Assembly: GCF_000204645.1 (NCBI RefSeq)
Contig: NC_015422.1
Location: 310,001 to 374,000 of the forward strand
DNA: 64,000 bases
DNA from: Alicycliphilus denitrificans K601
GTDB taxonomy: Bacteria; Pseudomonadota; Gammaproteobacteria; Burkholderiales; Burkholderiaceae_C
Direction of reading: 5' to 3'
The translations under genes and the position numbers were made by a program. Shown one piece after another: positions 59,119-64,000 of this stretch (the stretch's first letter is position 1; each line of letters opens with the position of its first letter). The notes under the pieces are model-generated. The model did not search any database. It was not told the origin of the DNA and saw only the letters and a program-made list of their open reading frames with translations.

Positions 59119-60540
59119 TCAGCTCGCGGCGTAGCCGCCGCCGAGGGCGCGCATCACGCCGGCCTGGGCGTCCAGGCGGCGCGCGGCCAGGTCGACGGCC
59201 AGGCGGCGCTGGGCCAGCACCTGCGTCTCGGCCGAGAGCACCTGCAGGTAGTTGCCCAGGCCAGCCTCGTAGCGCTTGCGCGCGATGGCGTAGGCGGCCT
59301 CGGCCGCCTCGCCGGCCTGCCGCTGCTCGGCGATCTGGCGCTCGACCGACGCGCTCGATGCGAGCTGGTCGGCCGCGTCGCGCACGGCGTCCAGCAGCGC
59401 GGCGTTGTAGCTCTCCACCGCCGCGTCCAGGTCGGCCGACTTGCCTGCCAGGTTGGCGCGCAGGCGGCCCGCGTCGAAGACAGGCAGGCGCAGCGCCGGG
59501 CCCACGCCCCATTCGCGGCTGCCCGCCTCCACGAAGTTGCCCAGGCCCATGCTGGCCAGGCCCACGAAGGCCGTCAGGCTCACGTTGGGGTAGAACTGCG
59601 CGCGCGCCACGGCCACGTCCTGCGCGCTGGCCTCCACGCGCCAGCGCGCGGCGGCCACGTCGGGGCGGCGGCCCAGCAGGTCGGCGGGCAGCACGGCGGG
59701 GATTGCTGCGGATTGCATAGCTGCCAGCGCAGGTGGGGTAAGCGCTAGAGCCGCTTTTGGCTCTCCAGCCAGCGCACCCAGCGCGTTGCGCGTGAGGGCG
59801 GCCTGTTCGCGCAGGGCCTCGATCTGCTGGCGCGCCTCGGGCAGCGCGCCCTCGCTCTGGCGCAGCTCCAGCCGCGTGTCCAGGCCGGCGCTCACGCGCT
59901 GCTGCACCAGGCGCAGCACCTCGCCGCGCTGGGCCAGGGTGCGCTCGGCCACCTGCAGCTGCTCCTGCAGCCGCGCGAGCTGCAGGTAGGCGTGCACCAC
60001 GTTGGCCGCGAGCAGCAGGCGCGCGGCATCGGCGTCGGCGCGCGCGGCGCGGGCCGTGCCCAGGGCCGATTCGAGCGCGGCGCGGTTCTTGCCGAAGAAG
60101 TCGATCTCCCAGCTGCCCGACAGGCGCGCCGTGTCGATGTCGAGGATGCTGCCGGCCTGGCCCGGCGGGTAGGGGCCGTTCTCGCTGTAGCGCTGGCGCG
60201 TGAGGTCGGCGCTCGCGTTCACCTGCGGGCCGAGCGCGGCGCGCGCGGACCGCGTGAACGCCTCGGCGCGCGCGATGCGCGCGGCCGCCTGGCGCAGGCC
60301 GGGGTTGCCGTCCAGCGCCTGCTGCACCAGCGCGTCGAGCTGCGCGTCGCCGAAGGCGCGCCACCAGTCGGGCGCCACGGCGGCGGCTGGCGCGCCGGGA
60401 TCGACGAGCGTGGCAGCGTCGCGCAGCCGCGCCTGCGGGGCGATGCCCGACATGTCGGCGCAGCCCGTGAGCGCCAGCAGCGCCGCGGCCAGCGCGGCGG
60501 CATGGAGCAGGGCGGGAGGGGTGGAGAGCTGGTTCTTCAT
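59119..60540 (-). CDS. Outer-membrane efflux lipoprotein (NodT/OprM family)
   Basis: A 473-residue TolC-type channel with lipobox LLALTGC (Cys27), two repeated helical/beta units and the conserved LLGRRPDVAAARWRVEASAQDVAVARAQ pattern. A palindromic-repeat copy encodes residues about 260-277 (LTPPALAAMQSAA), in the linker just before that motif. Frame and length remain normal, so the insertion is tolerated. It lies 34 bases upstream of the adaptor gene in the operon. Confidence 0.91.
   Translation of the reverse strand: MKNQLSTPPALLHAAALAAALLALTGCADMSGIAPQARLRDAATLVDPGAPAAAVAPDWWRAFGDAQLDALVQQALDGNPGLRQAAARIARAEAFTRSARAALGPQVNASADLTRQRYSENGPYPPGQAGSILDIDTARLSGSWEIDFFGKNRAALESALGTARAARADADAARLLLAANVVHAYLQLARLQEQLQVAERTLAQRGEVLRLVQQRVSAGLDTRLELRQSEGALPEARQQIEALREQAALTRNALGALAGEPKAALALTPPALAAMQSAAIPAVLPADLLGRRPDVAAARWRVEASAQDVAVARAQFYPNVSLTAFVGLASMGLGNFVEAGSREWGVGPALRLPVFDAGRLRANLAGKSADLDAAVESYNAALLDAVRDAADQLASSASVERQIAEQRQAGEAAEAAYAIARKRYEAGLGNYLQVLSAETQVLAQRRLAVDLAARRLDAQAGVMRALGGGYAAS
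59712..59762 (-). repeat. Interspersed palindromic repeat, copy 9, within a coding region
   Basis: Plus-strand reading TTGCATAGCTGCCAGCGC, an 8-base loop, TAAGCGCTAGAGCCGCTTTT matches the family in reverse orientation. It is read in the forward family orientation by the efflux outer-membrane gene. Confidence 0.75.
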
Positions 60541-60569
60541 GTTGTGGTTCTCTCGGGGGACGGGATGGG

Positions 60570-61082
60570 TCAGGAGCCCGGCATGGCGCGGGTGTTGGCG
60601 TAGATGCGGGCCAGGAAGTCGCGCAGCTGCGCCTCCTCGGCCTCGCTGAAGCCGGCCAGCAGCTCGTCCTGCACGCCGGTCAGGATGGCCGGCAGCCGCT
60701 CGGCCACGGCGCGGCCCTCGGGCGTGAGGGCGATGTTCACCACGCGCCGGTCTTCCAGCGAGCGCTCGCGCTGGCACAGGCCCTTGGCCTCCAGGCGGTC
60801 GAGCAAACGCGTGAGGCCGCCCGCGTCCAGGTGGCACATGCGCGCCAGCGCCGCGGCCGTGCCAGGCGGGTCGAGCAGCAGGCGCAGCAGGGGCTTCCAC
60901 TGCGCGTCGGTCAGGCCCAGGGGCTCCATGCGGCGCTCCACCTCGGCGCCCAGCAGCGTGGTGATGCGGCGCAGCTGGAAGCCGATGCTGCGCTCCACCT
61001 CGAACGGCACGGGCAGCGACGGGTCCGACAGCGGGCACGTGCCGTCGCCGGCCGGGTCGTCTTCTTCACGCGGTGATTTCAT
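60570..61082 (-). CDS. MarR family transcriptional regulator
   Basis: A 170-residue winged-helix regulator with LTDAQWKPLLRLLLDPPGTA, LARMCHLDAGGLTRLLDRLE and the wing REERSLEDRRVV-like sequence RERSLEDRRVVNIALT. First gene of the efflux operon and preceded by a 22-bp palindrome, so it probably represses itself and the pump genes until a drug or aromatic ligand binds. Confidence 0.9.
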   Translation of the reverse strand: MKSPREEDDPAGDGTCPLSDPSLPVPFEVERSIGFQLRRITTLLGAEVERRMEPLGLTDAQWKPLLRLLLDPPGTAAALARMCHLDAGGLTRLLDRLEAKGLCQRERSLEDRRVVNIALTPEGRAVAERLPAILTGVQDELLAGFSEAEEAQLRDFLARIYANTRAMPGS

Positions 61083-61091
61083 GGCTGCAAC

Positions 61092-61113
61092 AATAATTGC
61101 TTAGACAATTATT
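61092..61113. promoter_or_regulatory. Palindrome upstream of marR, probable operator
   Basis: Perfect 8-base arms AATAATTG and CAATTATT around a 6-base spacer, starting nine bases before the MarR start codon in an AT-rich segment. Position and form fit a MarR-family operator overlapping the promoter. Confidence 0.72.
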
Positions 61114-61153
61114 TGCATGGACAAATACTCAACACCCTGATGGGGAAATGGTT

Positions 61154-62329
61154 TCAGCTGCGCCCGGTGCGAGTCAGGTAGCGCTTGCGCCAGAAGAACA
61201 CGGTGAGCGCCGCGGCGATCGCGGCCATGGAGCCCATGGCCCACCAGAAGCCTTCCCGCGTGTGCACGAAGGGGATGAACTCGAAGTTCATGCCGAAGAT
61301 GCCGGCGATCAGGTTCAGCGGCAGGAACACGGCGGTGAGCACAGTGAGCGTGCGCATGATGTCGTTGGTGCGGTTGCTCTGCACCGAGAAGTGCATCTGC
61401 AGCACGGCCTCGGTGCTCTGCTCCAGGCGGCGCACGTGGTGCACCACGCGCTCGATGTGCTCCAGCACGTCGCGCGTGCGCACCTTGAGCAGGTCGAGCT
61501 CGCGCAGCGCGGCGGGCGTGTCGGGCTGCGGCGTCCAGGTGGAGAGGGCCTCGCTCCAGGCCTGCACGGCGGCGCGCTGGTCTTCGCAGATCTCGTCGAG
61601 CTGGTGCAGGGCCAGGCGCGCGCCGAGCAGCGCGCTCCAGTCGGTGAAGCGCGTGCTGGGCCGCAGCAGCTCGGTCTGCCAGTGGTCGAGCTGGCGCGAG
61701 AGCTCGCGGCGCAGGTCCAGGTAGTTGTCCACGATGTGGCCCACCACGCGCACCATCAGGTCGGCGGGGCTGGTGGGCAGCCGGGCGCCAGCCACGGGGC
61801 CGGCGCGCAGCTCGCGCACCACGGCCTCGGCAGGCGTGGCCGCGGGCGCGGCGGGCGCTGCCTGCGAGAGCAGCCGCGCGGCATAGGCGTCGCGCACGCC
61901 GCAGTCGCCCGGGTGCACCGACAGCAGCACCTGGTCGAACACGGCGAAGCCCACGGGGCTTGTGTCTATGCGCCGCAGCACGGGCAGGCCCCCGCGCGCG
62001 GCGGGCCGGGCCAGCGGCGCGCCGGCATCGGCCTGCGCGGTGCCCAGGCGCCGCACCACGAGCAGGTCGTACTGCGAGGTGTAGTCGTAGTGCGAGGGCA
62101 GCTGCGCGTTGAGCAGGTCGGAGACGTGCAGGTCCACGAGCTGCAGCCCCGCCACGGCCTGCAGCATGGCCTGCAGGCGCGGCAGCTCGGCGCTGAAGGC
62201 CGCGCGCGTGCAGGCGATCCAATAGAAGCCCTGCGCAGGCGGCGTCCCGGGCAGCTGCGCGAGCTCGCTGGCGCCCACGCCCGGCTGGAGGTGGAAGACC
62301 CGGAACGGCTGCGGGGATTTTTCAGGCAA
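61154..62329 (-). CDS. CorA-family divalent cation transporter
   Basis: A 391-residue transporter with a large cytoplasmic N-terminal domain and two C-terminal membrane helices; the pore motif GMN occurs in IAGIFGMNFEF. The C-terminus is short and basic. Closest in style to CorA/ZntB-like proteins (Mg2+, Co2+ or Zn2+). The start is probably TTG at 62329, with GGAGG five bases upstream; both lie in a repeat copy. No ATG gives a full-length protein. Confidence 0.87.
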   Translation of the reverse strand: MPEKSPQPFRVFHLQPGVGASELAQLPGTPPAQGFYWIACTRAAFSAELPRLQAMLQAVAGLQLVDLHVSDLLNAQLPSHYDYTSQYDLLVVRRLGTAQADAGAPLARPAARGGLPVLRRIDTSPVGFAVFDQVLLSVHPGDCGVRDAYAARLLSQAAPAAPAATPAEAVVRELRAGPVAGARLPTSPADLMVRVVGHIVDNYLDLRRELSRQLDHWQTELLRPSTRFTDWSALLGARLALHQLDEICEDQRAAVQAWSEALSTWTPQPDTPAALRELDLLKVRTRDVLEHIERVVHHVRRLEQSTEAVLQMHFSVQSNRTNDIMRTLTVLTAVFLPLNLIAGIFGMNFEFIPFVHTREGFWWAMGSMAAIAAALTVFFWRKRYLTRTGRS

Positions 62330-62368
62330 ATCGGCCTCCAGCGCTTGTACGGCAAGCGTGAGTAGCTC

Positions 62369-62371
<3 letters not shown>
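62327..62371 (+). repeat. Interspersed palindromic repeat, copy 10
   Basis: CAAATCGGCCTCCAGCGCTTG, loop, CAAGCGTGAGTAGCTCTTA. It occupies the whole hemB-corA gap: the hemB stop codon lies at one edge and the TTG start of the CorA-type gene at the other, with the ribosome site GGAGG read on the minus strand. Confidence 0.75.

Positions 62372-64000
<1,629 letters not shown>

Overview
The window is a GC-rich, densely coding 64 kb stretch of a betaproteobacterial chromosome. It most resembles the Comamonadaceae (Acidovorax, Alicycliphilus, Comamonas or Diaphorobacter type). Three things point there: the many Bug/TctC periplasmic receptors, the housekeeping order gatBAC-mreBCD-mrdA, and an interspersed palindromic repeat of about 50 nt (core AGCGCTTG, short loop, CAAGCGCT) seen about ten times. 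The family assignment is recognition by eye, not a database result. No rRNA, tRNA, CRISPR array, IS element or prophage was seen.

Region 1 (1-6481) is a meta-cleavage lower pathway in dmp order: 2-hydroxymuconic semialdehyde dehydrogenase (cut by the window edge), semialdehyde hydrolase, oxopentenoate hydratase, acylating acetaldehyde dehydrogenase, hydroxyoxovalerate aldolase and oxalocrotonate decarboxylase. A Bug receptor then precedes a 63-residue oxalocrotonate tautomerase. Together these convert ring-cleaved catechols to pyruvate and acetyl-CoA. Region 2 (6546-21121) is accessory catabolism: an MBL hydrolase, an IclR regulator, and a long run of Bug receptors mixed with two paralogous LigI-like amidohydrolases, a class II pyruvate aldolase-like protein, a 2-hydroxyacid dehydrogenase and an SMP-30 lactonase. 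A convergent unit (IclR, aldehyde dehydrogenase, HIBDH-like dehydrogenase, Bug receptor) closes the region. A Bug receptor remnant and a REP-like doublet mark a rearrangement at 13.65-13.95 kb. Region 3 (21337-28214) joins an SCP2-like protein, an alpha/beta hydrolase, a complete Liv-type ABC importer and an amidohydrolase. Region 4 (28199-32023) is a GntR regulator divergent from an acyl-CoA dehydrogenase, an SDR and an APH-type kinase, the same three families as LvaC, LvaD and LvaA of levulinate catabolism.

Region 5 (32121-46000) is mostly core: xth and pyrE with overlapping divergent start codons, a DUF4124 protein, gatCAB, mreBCD-mrdA, arginase, a TSUP permease and a GMC oxidoreductase. 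Region 6 (46227-49819) is an MCE/Mla-type lipid transporter operon. Region 7 (49864-54861) holds a crcB remnant and a LysR-controlled unit with a fused aconitase-family enzyme in swivel-first order, a Bug receptor and an RraA-type aldolase. Region 8 (54812-64000) has marC, a dienelactone hydrolase, a MarR-controlled tripartite efflux operon, a CorA-type transporter, hemB and the start of a lipoate-ligase-family gene.

The most unusual observation is that the interspersed repeat is not confined to intergenic DNA. It encodes most of the signal peptide of a Bug receptor, of that receptor family's nearby remnant and, in reverse orientation, of the MCE-operon lipoprotein. It also encodes a linker of the outer-membrane efflux protein and supplies the likely ribosome-binding site and start codon of the CorA-type gene. 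The best candidates for undescribed chemistry are the Bug/amidohydrolase/aldolase region and the swivel-first aconitase operon.
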